Origin: Actinoplanes sandaracinus
Lineage (GTDB): Bacteria > Actinomycetota > Actinomycetes > Mycobacteriales > Micromonosporaceae
NCBI RefSeq assembly: GCF_030009775.1
Contig: NZ_JASCTH010000041.1
Coordinates: 1 to 64,000, forward strand
Length of the DNA: 64,000 bases
Reading direction: 5' to 3'
Shown here: piece by piece, positions 8,662 to 17,869 of the stretch
Position numbering within the stretch: the first letter of the stretch is position 1
How the letters are laid out: the number at the start of each line of letters is the position of its first letter
The notes under the pieces: model-generated
Database searches by the model: none
Told to the model about the DNA's origin: nothing
The model's input: only the letters and a program-made list of their open reading frames with translations
Made by a program: the position numbers and the translations under genes

Positions 8662-9666
8662 TCACGTGCGGAGGGTGCGGTTGGGTGGCTGGCCGTAGGC
8701 GATGCGGTATTCGACGGAGAATCGGCCGGGATTGGCGAACCCCCATCGGCGCGCGATCATGGCGACGGTGTCCCCGCGCGTCGGGTCGCCCGCTTGCAGG
8801 TCGCGGTGCGCGCCACGCAGGCGGGCTCGGCGAAGGTAGCCGGTCGGGGTGGTGTCGCCGTGCCGGGAGAACGCGGCCTGCAACCCGCGCACGCTGACAC
8901 CGGCGGCCGCGGCGATGTCCTCGACGGTGACGGGCTGCTCGGCGTGCGCGTCGATGTAGGCCATCGCCCGCCGCACCGCGGCAGGGGGGACACGACCGGG
9001 TCCGGCGGTGTAGTCGACGCTCATCGTGGTGTTCGGGAATACGGCCAGCACCGCCGCCGCCACCGTGTTCACCGCGCCCGCGCGAAGCAGGGGGTGATCG
9101 ATCGCGGGGTCGGGCCCGGCGCACATCCGGCTCACGTAGGCCACGGTGGCCAGCCAGTGCCGGTTCATCGCCGGCGACACCGCCGCCGAGCCGTCGAAGC
9201 GCACATCCGCCGGTTCGACGCCGAGCCGCCGCGCGATGCTGGTCACCGCGGGCAGCGGTATCCGCAGCGCCTGCACGGTGAAGTGATCCCACACGGCGTG
9301 GATCGGCCGGCGGAGCGGTATCAGTGCGGCGTCGCCTGCGGTGAACTGGTCACGTTGATCGGGGCCGAGGCTGAGCCGGCCGTCCAGCATCGTCGACACG
9401 ATGACGTAGTCGATCGGGTCGATCAGGAGTTGCACCCACCCTCCGTAGGTCATGCGGTCGACCGACAGGTCAGCGGCGAGCATCGCCTGGGACCGGAAAA
9501 CGAAGCCGGGGGCCGGCCGCGTGAGCCGAAGCCGATGTTCGGAGTACGCACAGCTCAGCATCTCGTGCGCGGCCGCGAAGTCGCGGGTCTCCACCAAGGC
9601 ACGCTGCACCGGTGCACCAGGAGTTGGGCTCGTCAAGGGGATCATCTCCGGCCGCTGCTGTCCCAC
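8662..9666 (-). CDS. AraC-family transcriptional regulator (paralogue of the neighbour)
   Basis: The product has 334 residues from a GTG at 9666 (an internal ATG at 9645 is also possible). It shares the architecture of the downstream gene: an N-terminal ligand-binding-like domain with YGGWVQLLIDP, and a C-terminal double helix-turn-helix (VTVEDIAAAAGVSVRGLQAAFSRH region and IARRWGFANPGRFSVEYR). The similarity and tandem placement indicate a local duplication. It lies back to back with the GAF-HATPase gene at 9777, leaving about 110 nt for divergent promoters. Confidence 0.88.
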   Translation of the reverse strand: MGQQRPEMIPLTSPTPGAPVQRALVETRDFAAAHEMLSCAYSEHRLRLTRPAPGFVFRSQAMLAADLSVDRMTYGGWVQLLIDPIDYVIVSTMLDGRLSLGPDQRDQFTAGDAALIPLRRPIHAVWDHFTVQALRIPLPAVTSIARRLGVEPADVRFDGSAAVSPAMNRHWLATVAYVSRMCAGPDPAIDHPLLRAGAVNTVAAAVLAVFPNTTMSVDYTAGPGRVPPAAVRRAMAYIDAHAEQPVTVEDIAAAAGVSVRGLQAAFSRHGDTTPTGYLRRARLRGAHRDLQAGDPTRGDTVAMIARRWGFANPGRFSVEYRIAYGQPPNRTLRT

Positions 9667-9776
9667 GCCAACGGTTGTGCGTGGATACGCACGTTCTACT
9701 CACAAAACGTATACCGCCGCCTGTCGGTGTTGGACGTGGCGTTTTCGCGGTGCGTGATAGGAGGATGTCGTCTGCT

Positions 9777-10877
9777 GTGCCTGGCAACGGGCAGTGCAAC
9801 CATGGGCCCAGCGACCGGCGCCAGGACCGGATCTTCGAGCTGGTGTCCGGCTACGGCCCCGACGTGGGCCAGTTGTGTCATGCGTACCCGGCGCTGATGC
9901 CCGGCACCGGGCTCGGCCTGGCGGCCGGCACGTCCAGCGCAGTGCCGAAGGTCCGCTTCGCCGGCGACCCGGGCATCGCCCGGCTGGAAGCGTTGCAGGA
10001 CGCCCTGGACGAAGGTCCCGGGCGCGACGCCAACCGTCTGCGGCAGGCGGTGCGGGCCACCGATCTGACCGACCCGTCATGGCGACTGCGATGGCCCCGG
10101 TTCACGGCGGCCGCTCTCGACGCCGGTGTGCGGTCGGTGTACGCGCTGCCGCTGCACGCCGGCGGGAGCCGCCACGCCGGCGCTGTCACCGTGTACCGGG
10201 GCACCCCGGGTACATGGGGCGACGCCCACCGGAAGACGATCGAGACGTTCACCGCCGCGGCCACCGAACTCCTCACCCTGCAACACCGGGGCCTGGACCC
10301 CACCGGCGCGTTCACCGACGCCCGCCGCGACCGCAGCATCCTGTTGCTGGCCGCCGGCGCACCGCTCGATCCCCGGCCCGGTCTCGCCACCGACCACCCT
10401 GACGTCGACCTGCCGCTGATTCGCTGGTTCCAGCAGGCCGATCTGCCCGCCGTCCGCACACACCTGCAGACCGTCGCCACCCACCACGCGCTAGCCGACG
10501 CCGACCGGTACCGGTTCGTGCTCGCAGCACACGAGGCCATGACCAACGCAGTACTTCACGGCGGCGGGCACGGTCAGCTACTGCTCTGGCAGGGCGAAGG
10601 TCACCTGTGGTGCGAGGTCAGCGACCATGGCCCCGGCCTCAGCGGTACCTCCCTGCCCATCCACCGGCCCGGCTCCGGCACACCCGACTGCCTGGCACCG
10701 GGGCACGGCCTGTGGCTCATCCAACAGGCCTGCACCAGTCTGGACATCATCACCGATTCGACCGGCACGCGGCTGCTGCTCGGTTATCGGCTGCCCTCAT
10801 ACCACCGCCAGGCTCGGCGGCCCGCCTTCCGGATCGGAGGTTTGCGCGGAACCAGGGCCGCGTCGGACTCTAAGTAG
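9777..10877 (+). CDS. GAF-domain protein with RsbW-like HATPase (anti-sigma type kinase)
   Basis: AGGAGG at 9759-9764 abuts an ATG at 9765 and lies 12 nt before an in-frame GTG at 9777, so I take the GTG. About 366 residues. Residues 10-165 are a GAF-like sensor. Residues 220-345 are an ATPase of the RsbW/SpoIIAB type with N-box HEAMTNAVLHG, G1 DHGPG and G2 GHGLWLIQQ. Such proteins phosphorylate STAS partners or bind sigma factors. The next gene encodes a STAS protein, which fits a partner switch. No sigma-factor gene is adjacent. Confidence 0.8.
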   Translation: MPGNGQCNHGPSDRRQDRIFELVSGYGPDVGQLCHAYPALMPGTGLGLAAGTSSAVPKVRFAGDPGIARLEALQDALDEGPGRDANRLRQAVRATDLTDPSWRLRWPRFTAAALDAGVRSVYALPLHAGGSRHAGAVTVYRGTPGTWGDAHRKTIETFTAAATELLTLQHRGLDPTGAFTDARRDRSILLLAAGAPLDPRPGLATDHPDVDLPLIRWFQQADLPAVRTHLQTVATHHALADADRYRFVLAAHEAMTNAVLHGGGHGQLLLWQGEGHLWCEVSDHGPGLSGTSLPIHRPGSGTPDCLAPGHGLWLIQQACTSLDIITDSTGTRLLLGYRLPSYHRQARRPAFRIGGLRGTRAASDSK

Positions 10878-10898
10878 ACAAGAGACGGCGGGGTCGAC

Positions 10899-11288
10899 AT
10901 GTCGACGGGTGTGCTGTCTGTGGACCGCGGGTTCGAGGTGGTGGACGGCTGTGAGGTGGTGTGGTCGGCCGGTCAGATCGCCGTGTCCGGGGAGATCGAC
11001 GTGGGCAACGCGGAGGTGATCGGCGAGCGTATCCGTGCCCTGCTGGGCCCGCCGGTGGTGACGGTGGACTGCGCCGCGGTCACCTTCCTGGATGTCGCCG
11101 GAATGCGCATGCTCGCCCGGGTGGGTGCGGCCGCGGCCGCCGTGAACACGACCGTGCGGTTACGGCGCTCGCCCTCGGTCGCGGAGACATTCGCACTGTG
11201 TAACGTCGATGCCCTTCCCGGCATCGTCATGGACCCTGGCCCGACAGCGGGTCAGGACGGCCTCGGCCGGCCGGAGGACTCGCGGTGA
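10899..11288 (+). CDS. STAS-domain anti-sigma factor antagonist lacking the usual serine
   Basis: The product has 129 residues with a single STAS domain: WSAGQIAVSGEIDVGNAE, then VTVDCAAVTFLDVAGMRML. In SpoIIAA/RsbV proteins the loop reads D-S-S-G and its second Ser is phosphorylated by the HATPase partner. Here it is D-V-A-G, so no phospho-acceptor sits at that position. The gene lies 21 nt after the GAF-HATPase gene and its stop overlaps the next start (GTGA at 11285). It may be a non-regulated antagonist or a ligand-sensing STAS protein. Confidence 0.85.
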   Translation: MSTGVLSVDRGFEVVDGCEVVWSAGQIAVSGEIDVGNAEVIGERIRALLGPPVVTVDCAAVTFLDVAGMRMLARVGAAAAAVNTTVRLRRSPSVAETFALCNVDALPGIVMDPGPTAGQDGLGRPEDSR

Positions 11289-12280
11289 CCGGGGCGATCG
11301 ACCACCGTGCCCAGGGAGGGTTCTGCCACAGTCTGCTGGCCGTGGACGCGCCGGACACCATCGAACGGCAGCTCGTGCCGTTACTGCGGCGGAAGATCAA
11401 CGCCCGGCAGGCGGTGCTGATGGTTGTCGGCGCCGCCACCGAGCAGACCGTGCGTGACCGGCTGGGCGGCGACGCCGACGCCCTGCAGTGGGCGCCCCCG
11501 GACGGTTTCTACCAGCGCCTCGGGTTCGCCTATCGCAGCTTCGGGCGTCTGCTGGACGAACGCTGCTCCCGGCGGCAGCCCGTCCACCTCGTCGCCGAGC
11601 CGGACCTGATCAGCGCTGCGTCCGCGCCGGTGAATCGCGCCGCCGCGTTTCTGGGCTACGAGGCGATGGTCAACGACGTGTTCGCCCGCTACGGCTGCCC
11701 GATCACCTGTATCTGGCATTCCCACCATCACCCGGCGACTGTCATCGACGGCGTCCGCGAAGTCCATGGCCGGCAGGTGACCGTCGAGGGCGAGCAGGAC
11801 AACCCTCGCTACATGGCGCCGGCCACCTACCTGAACGCCCACGCGCAGGCCACCATGACTCCCACCCCGCCGGTCACCGAGATCGACGGGCTCGTGTGGG
11901 AGGTCGGCCAGTTGGCCACCTGCCGCGCCGACGTCGTGGACTGGGCCGGCCGGCATCGCTTCGCCCCCGCTGCCGCCCGGCAGGTCGCCATGGCGATCAG
12001 CGAAGTCGTCTCCAACGGCCTGCAGCACGGCCGGCCACCGGTACACATGCGCGCGTGGGCCTATCACGACACCCTGATCGTGCACATCGAGGACCACGGC
12101 GCACAGCCCATCCCCGCCGACGCGGGATACCGGCCACCGGCCACCCCGGTCGATGCCGGGGGCCTGTGGGTGGCCCGGCAACTCGCCGACGTCCTGCTCA
12201 CGCACACCGGTCACGGGCGAACCGCCGTGCGACTGTATTTCCCCTATGCGGTGACGCACCACAACCTCGACATCCCCTGA
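11285..12280 (+). CDS. MEDS-domain sensor with anti-sigma HATPase domain
   Basis: The product has 331 residues from a GTG overlapping the previous stop. Residues 15-165 match the MEDS (DcmR-like) sensory domain, with CPITCIWHSHHHPATVIDG region and a preceding FGRLLDERCS segment. Residues 205-325 are an RsbW-type ATPase (ISEVVSNGLQHG N-box, IEDHGAQP G1, AGGLWVARQLAD G2). It forms a three-gene operon with the GAF-HATPase and STAS genes: two different sensors sharing one antagonist. The DHGAQ in place of DxGxG hints at altered nucleotide handling. Confidence 0.85.
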   Translation: MTGAIDHRAQGGFCHSLLAVDAPDTIERQLVPLLRRKINARQAVLMVVGAATEQTVRDRLGGDADALQWAPPDGFYQRLGFAYRSFGRLLDERCSRRQPVHLVAEPDLISAASAPVNRAAAFLGYEAMVNDVFARYGCPITCIWHSHHHPATVIDGVREVHGRQVTVEGEQDNPRYMAPATYLNAHAQATMTPTPPVTEIDGLVWEVGQLATCRADVVDWAGRHRFAPAAARQVAMAISEVVSNGLQHGRPPVHMRAWAYHDTLIVHIEDHGAQPIPADAGYRPPATPVDAGGLWVARQLADVLLTHTGHGRTAVRLYFPYAVTHHNLDIP

Positions 12281-12400
12281 TGTCAGTCCCCCGCTGGTGG
12301 CTTGCTCGGGTCGCATTCGGCACGTCGGCTCCCCGGTCGCGGCTCGCGAGGCGGCCTGACGACGGCGGCTCGTTCCGGCGACGAAAGACGTCGGAGCTGG

Positions 12401-13048
12401 TCAGCCCTGAAGGTAGGCGAGCACCGCGCGTACCCGCCGATGGTCGTCTTCGCTGGTCGCGGGCAGGTTGAGTTTGGCGAAGATGGCGGCGATGTGTTTG
12501 CCGACCGCGGCGTCGGTCACCGTCAGCAACCGTGAGATCGCCGCGTTCGATCGTCCCTCGGCCATCAGCGCCAGGACCTCCCGTTCGCGCGGGGTCAGCC
12601 GGGTGAGCGGGTCGCGGCGCAGCGCGAGGAGCTTGCTGACCACCTGCGGGTCGATCACGCAGCCGCCGCCGGCGACCCGTTCGACGGCGTCGACGAACTC
12701 GGTCACGTCGGCGACCCGGTCCTTGAGGAGGTATCCGACGCCACCGCTGCCCGAGGATTCCAGCAGTTCGCCGGCGTAGGTCGTGGCGATGTACTGGCTG
12801 AGGACCAGGACCGGCAGGCCGGGGTGGTCGCGGCGCAGGGCGAGGGCCGCGTGCAGGCCCTCGTCGGTGTAGGTGGGCGGCATCCGTACGTCGGTCACCA
12901 CCACGTCGGGACGGTCGGCGACGACGGCATCGGCCAGCGCCGGGGCGTCGCCGACCGCGGCGATGACCTTGTGACCGAAGCGGGCGAGGATGCCGACGAG
13001 TCCTTCGCGCAGCAGCACCGCGTCGTCGGCGAGCGCTATCCGGAGCAT
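12401..13048 (-). CDS. NarL/FixJ-family response regulator
   Basis: The product has 215 residues starting at ATG 13048. The receiver domain has acidic pocket ADD (residues 7-9), phospho-acceptor D53 in VVTDVRMPP and the switch Lys in LLKDR. The C-terminal LuxR-type helix-turn-helix reads LTPREREVLALMAEGRSN, then AISRLLTVTDAAVGKHI. The gene overlaps the upstream kinase gene by 13 nt, so the two are a coupled pair. The divergent ABC transporter at 14430 is its likely target. Confidence 0.93.
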   Translation of the reverse strand: MLRIALADDAVLLREGLVGILARFGHKVIAAVGDAPALADAVVADRPDVVVTDVRMPPTYTDEGLHAALALRRDHPGLPVLVLSQYIATTYAGELLESSGSGGVGYLLKDRVADVTEFVDAVERVAGGGCVIDPQVVSKLLALRRDPLTRLTPREREVLALMAEGRSNAAISRLLTVTDAAVGKHIAAIFAKLNLPATSEDDHRRVRAVLAYLQG

Positions 13049-14301
13049 GGCAGCTCCAATCTGAGAACGGTCGGGCCACCGGGCGGGCTGGACAGGGTGA
13101 GCGTGCCGGACAGCGCGTCGACGCGGTCGGCGAGGCCGGTCAGGCCGGTTCCGCTGCCGGGGTCCGCGCCGCCGACGCCGTCGTCGCGGACCTCGACGAC
13201 GAGGGTGGTCCCGTCGAGGCGGCCGGTCACCCGGATCTGGCGCGCCTGCGCGTGTTTGACGGCGTTGGTCAGCGCTTCCGCGACCACGAAATACGCCGCC
13301 GACTCCACCGTGGACGGCAGCCGGCGGGGTACGTCGATCGCGAGCGTCAACGGTATGGCGGCGCTGTCGGCCAGCTCGGTGAGCGCCGCCGGCAGGCCAC
13401 GCTCGGTGAGGATCTGCGGGTGGATGCCGCGTACCAGCTCGCGAAGCTCGGCCAGGGCGGCCTTGGCCTGCTCGGCTGCCTGGTCGACGAGGGCCTGGGC
13501 GGCTTCGGGGTTGTCGCGGACCTCCAGCCGGGCCATTCCGAGGGTCATGGCCAGGCTGAGGAGGCGTTGCTGGGCGCCGTCGTGCAGGTCCCGTTCGATG
13601 CGCCGGCGCTCGACCTCGAACGCGTCGATCAGCCGCGCCCGCGACCGGGTCAACGTCCGGATCCGCGACTCCTCGCCGGGGGCCAGCAGGAGGTGCGCCA
13701 GCGCGGCGTGGGCGATCGCGGCGAGAACCACCGCGTAGCAGATGGCGAACACGGCGACGATCATGGCGAACCCCAGGAGCAGCGCGGGGGCGGCGACGTC
13801 CGACAGCTCGGCCGGAGTCCCGCTCGGCGGCGGGTCGTCCGTCTTCAGCACCAGGATGAGGACGAGTACCGGGCTCAGGGCGAGCAGCGTGGCCACCAGG
13901 TCGAAGGCCAGCAGAACGGTTCCGTGCAGCACCGCGTACGCCAGTTCCCGCCATGTCGCGGCCTCGCTGTGGCGAAGGCGTAGCCACGCGACGAGGCCGG
14001 GCCGATCCGGTGGCCGGTGCGGATCGGGCAGTGCCGGCCCGCCGAGCAGCGTGATCCGCCGCCGTTCGAGGGCCGCCAGTGGCTGTATCGCCAGCGGCGT
14101 CAGGACCGCCACGCCGGCCAGGAACGCGAGGGGCAACCAGGCCAGGGTGAAGACGCCGACCACCACCCCGGACGCGAGATAGGCGAACGCCCGCAGCGGC
14201 CATGGTGAGAACGCGATGCGTAGCGGCCGGGTCCGCATCGCCTCCCACGCGCTGCCGGCGCGGGCCTTTGCGCCGGTCGCAGCCGTCACGGTCGTCGTCA
14301 C
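13036..14301 (-). CDS. sensor histidine kinase (HisKA_3 type)
   Basis: From GTG 14301 (upstream starts up to 14358 possible) the product has about 421 residues. It has four or five membrane segments (residues about 35-80 and 130-225, the ALPDPHRPPDRPG loop between), then the HisKA_3 dimerisation helix with phospho-acceptor His in RRRIERDLHDGAQQR, and an HATPase with VVAEALTNAVKHA and DDGVGGA. This is a NarX/DesK-like kinase that senses envelope or membrane state. It pairs with the overlapping regulator downstream and lies head to head with the ABC transporter operon. Confidence 0.9.
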   Translation of the reverse strand: MTTTVTAATGAKARAGSAWEAMRTRPLRIAFSPWPLRAFAYLASGVVVGVFTLAWLPLAFLAGVAVLTPLAIQPLAALERRRITLLGGPALPDPHRPPDRPGLVAWLRLRHSEAATWRELAYAVLHGTVLLAFDLVATLLALSPVLVLILVLKTDDPPPSGTPAELSDVAAPALLLGFAMIVAVFAICYAVVLAAIAHAALAHLLLAPGEESRIRTLTRSRARLIDAFEVERRRIERDLHDGAQQRLLSLAMTLGMARLEVRDNPEAAQALVDQAAEQAKAALAELRELVRGIHPQILTERGLPAALTELADSAAIPLTLAIDVPRRLPSTVESAAYFVVAEALTNAVKHAQARQIRVTGRLDGTTLVVEVRDDGVGGADPGSGTGLTGLADRVDALSGTLTLSSPPGGPTVLRLELPCSG

Positions 14302-14429
14302 GGCCAGCACTGTACGTCTTAGTGCTAGCCCTACCCCCAAGACTCGGGTACGGGCCAATGTGCCCGGCCGCGGGCGGCGCTTGGATGAGGCGGGTCGACA
14401 GACCGTTCAGTGCCACACAAGGAGGAACC

Positions 14430-15236
14430 GTGCAGACCACGACAACCGGGCCACCCGGCGCGGAGGCTCGCCAGGACGCCACGGTCGCGGCGCGCGCCGT
14501 CGATGTGTGGAAGGTCTACGGCAGCGGCGAGGCCCAGGTGGCGGCGTTGCGAGGCGTCAGCGTCGATCTCGGACGCGGCCGGTTCACGGCGATCATGGGC
14601 CCGTCCGGGTCGGGCAAGTCGACGCTGATGCACTGCCTGGCCGGGCTCGACACCGTCACCCGCGGCGAGGTCCACATCGGCGACGTGCTCGTCACCGGGC
14701 TCGGCGACGCCAAGCTGACCCGGCTGCGCCGCGATCAGGTCGGGTTCATCTTCCAGCAGTTCAACCTGCTGCCGAGCCTGACGGCACAGGAGAACATCCT
14801 GCTGCCGTTGTCGATCGCCGGCCGCAAGCCCGACCGCGACTGGTTCGCCCAGGTCATCGAGATCGTAGGTCTCGGCGACCGGCTCTCGCACCGGCCGAGC
14901 CAGCTCTCCGGCGGCCAGCAGCAGCGCGTCGCCTGCGCCCGCGCCCTTGTCGCCCGCCCGAATGTGATCTTCGCGGACGAGCCCACCGGCAACCTCGACT
15001 CGCGGTCGGGCGCCGAGGTGCTGGGCTTCCTGCGCCGCTCCGTGCGCGACTACGGCCAGACGATCGTGATGGTGACCCACGACCCCAACGCCGCCTCGTA
15101 CGCCGACCGGGTGGTCTTCCTCGCCGACGGGGAGGTCCGCGCCGAGCTGCACGCGCCGACCGCCGACGCCGTCCTCGACACCATGGGGCGCCTCGACACC
15201 GGCCCGGTCGGCGCCGGCCGGACGGTGGGGGCCTGA
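14430..15236 (+). CDS. MacB/LolD-like ABC transporter ATP-binding protein
   Basis: The start is GTG 14430, placed by AAGGAGG at 14419-14425. 268 residues contain Walker A GPSGSGKST, Q-loop FIFQQFNLLP, signature LSGGQQQR, Walker B VIFADEPTG and switch His in VTHD. It energises the FtsX-type permease encoded 2 nt downstream. Divergent from a two-component system, the arrangement resembles antimicrobial-sensing efflux modules. It is closely similar in sequence to the ATPase at 28289, so the window holds two paralogous modules. Confidence 0.95.
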   Translation: MQTTTTGPPGAEARQDATVAARAVDVWKVYGSGEAQVAALRGVSVDLGRGRFTAIMGPSGSGKSTLMHCLAGLDTVTRGEVHIGDVLVTGLGDAKLTRLRRDQVGFIFQQFNLLPSLTAQENILLPLSIAGRKPDRDWFAQVIEIVGLGDRLSHRPSQLSGGQQQRVACARALVARPNVIFADEPTGNLDSRSGAEVLGFLRRSVRDYGQTIVMVTHDPNAASYADRVVFLADGEVRAELHAPTADAVLDTMGRLDTGPVGAGRTVGA

Positions 15237-15238
15237 CC

Positions 15239-17791
15239 ATGCTCCGCGCGACCCTCAAGAGCCTGCGCTCCCGAAAACTGAGGCTGGTCCTGTCGGGCAT
15301 AGCCGTCGTCCTCGGCGTCATGTTCGTCTCCGGCGCGTTTGTCCTCACCAGCACGTTGGGCGCGTCGTTCGACAGTCTCTCCGCCAGTGTGTACGCGGGC
15401 ACCGACGTCGCGGTCAGCGGCAAGGCCCCGGTGTCGGGCGGCGAGCCCGACGAGAACTCCGCCACCGTCCCGGCGGAGCTGATCGGAGACGTCCGCGCGG
15501 TCTCCGGCGTCGAGAAGGCCACGGGCGTCGTCAGTGTCAGTGGCGCGCGCGTCATCGGCGCCGACGGCAAAGTCGTCACCACGTCCGGGCCGGCCCGCCT
15601 GGGCACCAGCTGGACCGGCACGGCGGACCATCGCCGGCTGCGCACCGGGCGCGAGCCCCGAGCCGCCGACGAGATCGCGGTCAACGCGAGTCTGGCCGCG
15701 GCCGCCGGGATCGAGGTCGGTGACCGGGTGGGCGTGCTGACCCTGCAGCCGAAGAAGACGTTCACGCTCGTCGGCGTCTTCGGTTACAGCGGCGATCGCG
15801 ACACCGTCGGCGGCGCCCAGGAGGTGTCGTTCATCGAGCCGGTCGCGCAGGAGCTGATGCTCGGCAGGACGGGCGTGTACTCCGCCGTCGTCGTCGAGGC
15901 CGCGCCGGGCGTCGCGCCGGAGGTGCTGCGCGACCGGCTCTCGGCCGCGCTGGGCGACACCTACGACGTCAAGACCGGCAGGCAACTGCAGGACGCCGCC
16001 GCCGAAGTCTTTCGCGAGGCGCTGAGCTTCTTCAACAACGTGCTGCTCGGCTTCGCCGGAGTGGCGCTGTTCGTCGGGACGTTCCTGATCCTCAACACGT
16101 TCTCGATCCTCGTCGCGCAGCGCGTCAAGGAGCTGGCGCTGATGCGGGCGATCGGTGCCAGCCGGTGGCAGATGATCGGGTCGGTGCTGGTCGAGGCGCT
16201 GGTCATCGGCATCGTCGCCTCGGCGCTCGGGCTGGGTGCGGGCATCGGGGTGGGTGCGCTGCTGGCGTACGTGTTCAGGCACGTCGGCAACACCGACCTC
16301 CCGATGGAATCGATCGAGATCCCGGCCTCGGCCGTGGTGAGCGCGTTCGCGGTGGGCACCCTGGTGACGCTGGTGGCGGCGCTGCTGCCGGCGGTGCGCG
16401 CGGCGCGTGTCCCGCCGGTGGCGGCGCTGCGGGAGGTCGCGGCGCCGGACCGTCCGCTGACCCGCCTCACCGTCGCCGGTGTGCTGATCACCGCGATCGG
16501 CGGCGCCGCGCTCGGACTCGGCCTCGCCGGCCAGGGTGGTGCGGCCACGATGCCGCTGCTCCTCGGCGGCGTGCTGGTCAGTTTCACCGGCATCGCGCTG
16601 CTGACGCCGATGATCGCCCGGCCGGTCGTGTCGGTGCTGGGCCTGTTGTTCTCCCGGTCGGTGCCGGGCCGGCTGGGCCGGCTCAACTCCGCCCGCAACC
16701 CGCGGCGCACCGCGATCACCGCCGCCGCCCTCATGGTCGGCCTAGCGCTGATCACCGGAGTGCACGTCGTCCTCGAATCGGCGACCGCCAGCTTCACCAC
16801 CATGGTCGACACGCGGGTCAAGGCCGACCTGATCATCTCCGGTGCGCCCGGGGGCGACTCGGCGCCGACCTTCGACCCCGCGGTGCTCGGCCGCGCACGC
16901 CAGATCGGCGGGGTACGCGAGGTCGTCGGCGAGTACGGCGACATCGCGATGATCAACGGCCGGCCGAACCGGGTCACCGCGGTCACCGATCTGGCCGCCA
17001 TGACCCGCATGCTGCCGTTGCGGGCGACCGAGGGGACGCTCGCGACGTTGCCGGCCGGCCACCTGGCCGTCGACGCCAAGCGCGCCACGGAACTGGGCCT
17101 GCACGCCGGCAGCACCGTGCGGGTCCGGCTCGCCCGTGGAGGTGTCCGCACCATGACCGTGGCCGGCGTCTACACCGACGACGACGTGTACCGGGTCGGC
17201 GGATGGATCCTGCCCGCCGAAGCGGCACACGACTTCCGGGTGGCCCAGCCCTCGTTCGGTTACCTGCGCCTCGCCGACGGCGCCGACGTCAGCGAGGTCC
17301 GCAAGCAGATCGACGCGCTGCTGGCCGACAGTCCCGAGGTCACCGTCGGCGACCGCGGCGCCTTCATCGCCCAGCAGAGCAGCCAGTTCGACACCATCCT
17401 GGCCATGATCCAGCTCCTGCTGGCGCTGGCGATCCTCATCGCCGTCCTGGGCATCGTCAACACCCTGGCGCTGTCGGTCCTGGAACGCACCCGCGAGCTC
17501 GGCCTGCTCCGGGCGATCGGACTGCGCCGGTCGCAGGCCATGCTCATGATCGCCGTCGAGGCGGTGGTGATCTCGGTGTTCGGCGCGCTGCTCGGCCTCG
17601 CGGTCGGCAGCGGGCTGGGCGCGACGGTCGTCCGAGCACTGCGAAAGGAGGGCTTCACCGACGTGGCGCTGCCTTGGGAGCGGATGGGGACTTACCTGGT
17701 ACTCGCCGTGATCGTCGGCGCGTTCGCCGCGACCCTGCCGGCGATCCGGGCGGCGCGGGTCGACGTGCTGCACGCGATCGCACACGAATAG
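15239..17791 (+). CDS. FtsX-like ABC transporter permease
   Basis: The product has 850 residues from ATG 15239. One N-terminal membrane helix (about 17-40) precedes a MacB-type periplasmic-core-like extracytoplasmic domain. Three helices with the first FtsX domain lie at about 260-390. A central membrane pair follows (RLTVAGVLITAIGG region and onward). A second extracytoplasmic domain and a C-terminal FtsX domain (about 720-850, with LALSVLERTRELGLLRAIG) complete it. The duplicated half-permease plan with ten helices is typical of actinobacterial MacB-like exporters. Substrate unknown; lipid, peptide or antibiotic export is usual. Confidence 0.93.
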   Translation: MLRATLKSLRSRKLRLVLSGIAVVLGVMFVSGAFVLTSTLGASFDSLSASVYAGTDVAVSGKAPVSGGEPDENSATVPAELIGDVRAVSGVEKATGVVSVSGARVIGADGKVVTTSGPARLGTSWTGTADHRRLRTGREPRAADEIAVNASLAAAAGIEVGDRVGVLTLQPKKTFTLVGVFGYSGDRDTVGGAQEVSFIEPVAQELMLGRTGVYSAVVVEAAPGVAPEVLRDRLSAALGDTYDVKTGRQLQDAAAEVFREALSFFNNVLLGFAGVALFVGTFLILNTFSILVAQRVKELALMRAIGASRWQMIGSVLVEALVIGIVASALGLGAGIGVGALLAYVFRHVGNTDLPMESIEIPASAVVSAFAVGTLVTLVAALLPAVRAARVPPVAALREVAAPDRPLTRLTVAGVLITAIGGAALGLGLAGQGGAATMPLLLGGVLVSFTGIALLTPMIARPVVSVLGLLFSRSVPGRLGRLNSARNPRRTAITAAALMVGLALITGVHVVLESATASFTTMVDTRVKADLIISGAPGGDSAPTFDPAVLGRARQIGGVREVVGEYGDIAMINGRPNRVTAVTDLAAMTRMLPLRATEGTLATLPAGHLAVDAKRATELGLHAGSTVRVRLARGGVRTMTVAGVYTDDDVYRVGGWILPAEAAHDFRVAQPSFGYLRLADGADVSEVRKQIDALLADSPEVTVGDRGAFIAQQSSQFDTILAMIQLLLALAILIAVLGIVNTLALSVLERTRELGLLRAIGLRRSQAMLMIAVEAVVISVFGALLGLAVGSGLGATVVRALRKEGFTDVALPWERMGTYLVLAVIVGAFAATLPAIRAARVDVLHAIAHE

Positions 17792-17869
17792 CCACCGACC
17801 CTCTCAATCCGTCGGCTCCCCCCATCGTGCCGCGTTGTCGTGATCGGTCTTGTTCATGTCAGCGGATCG

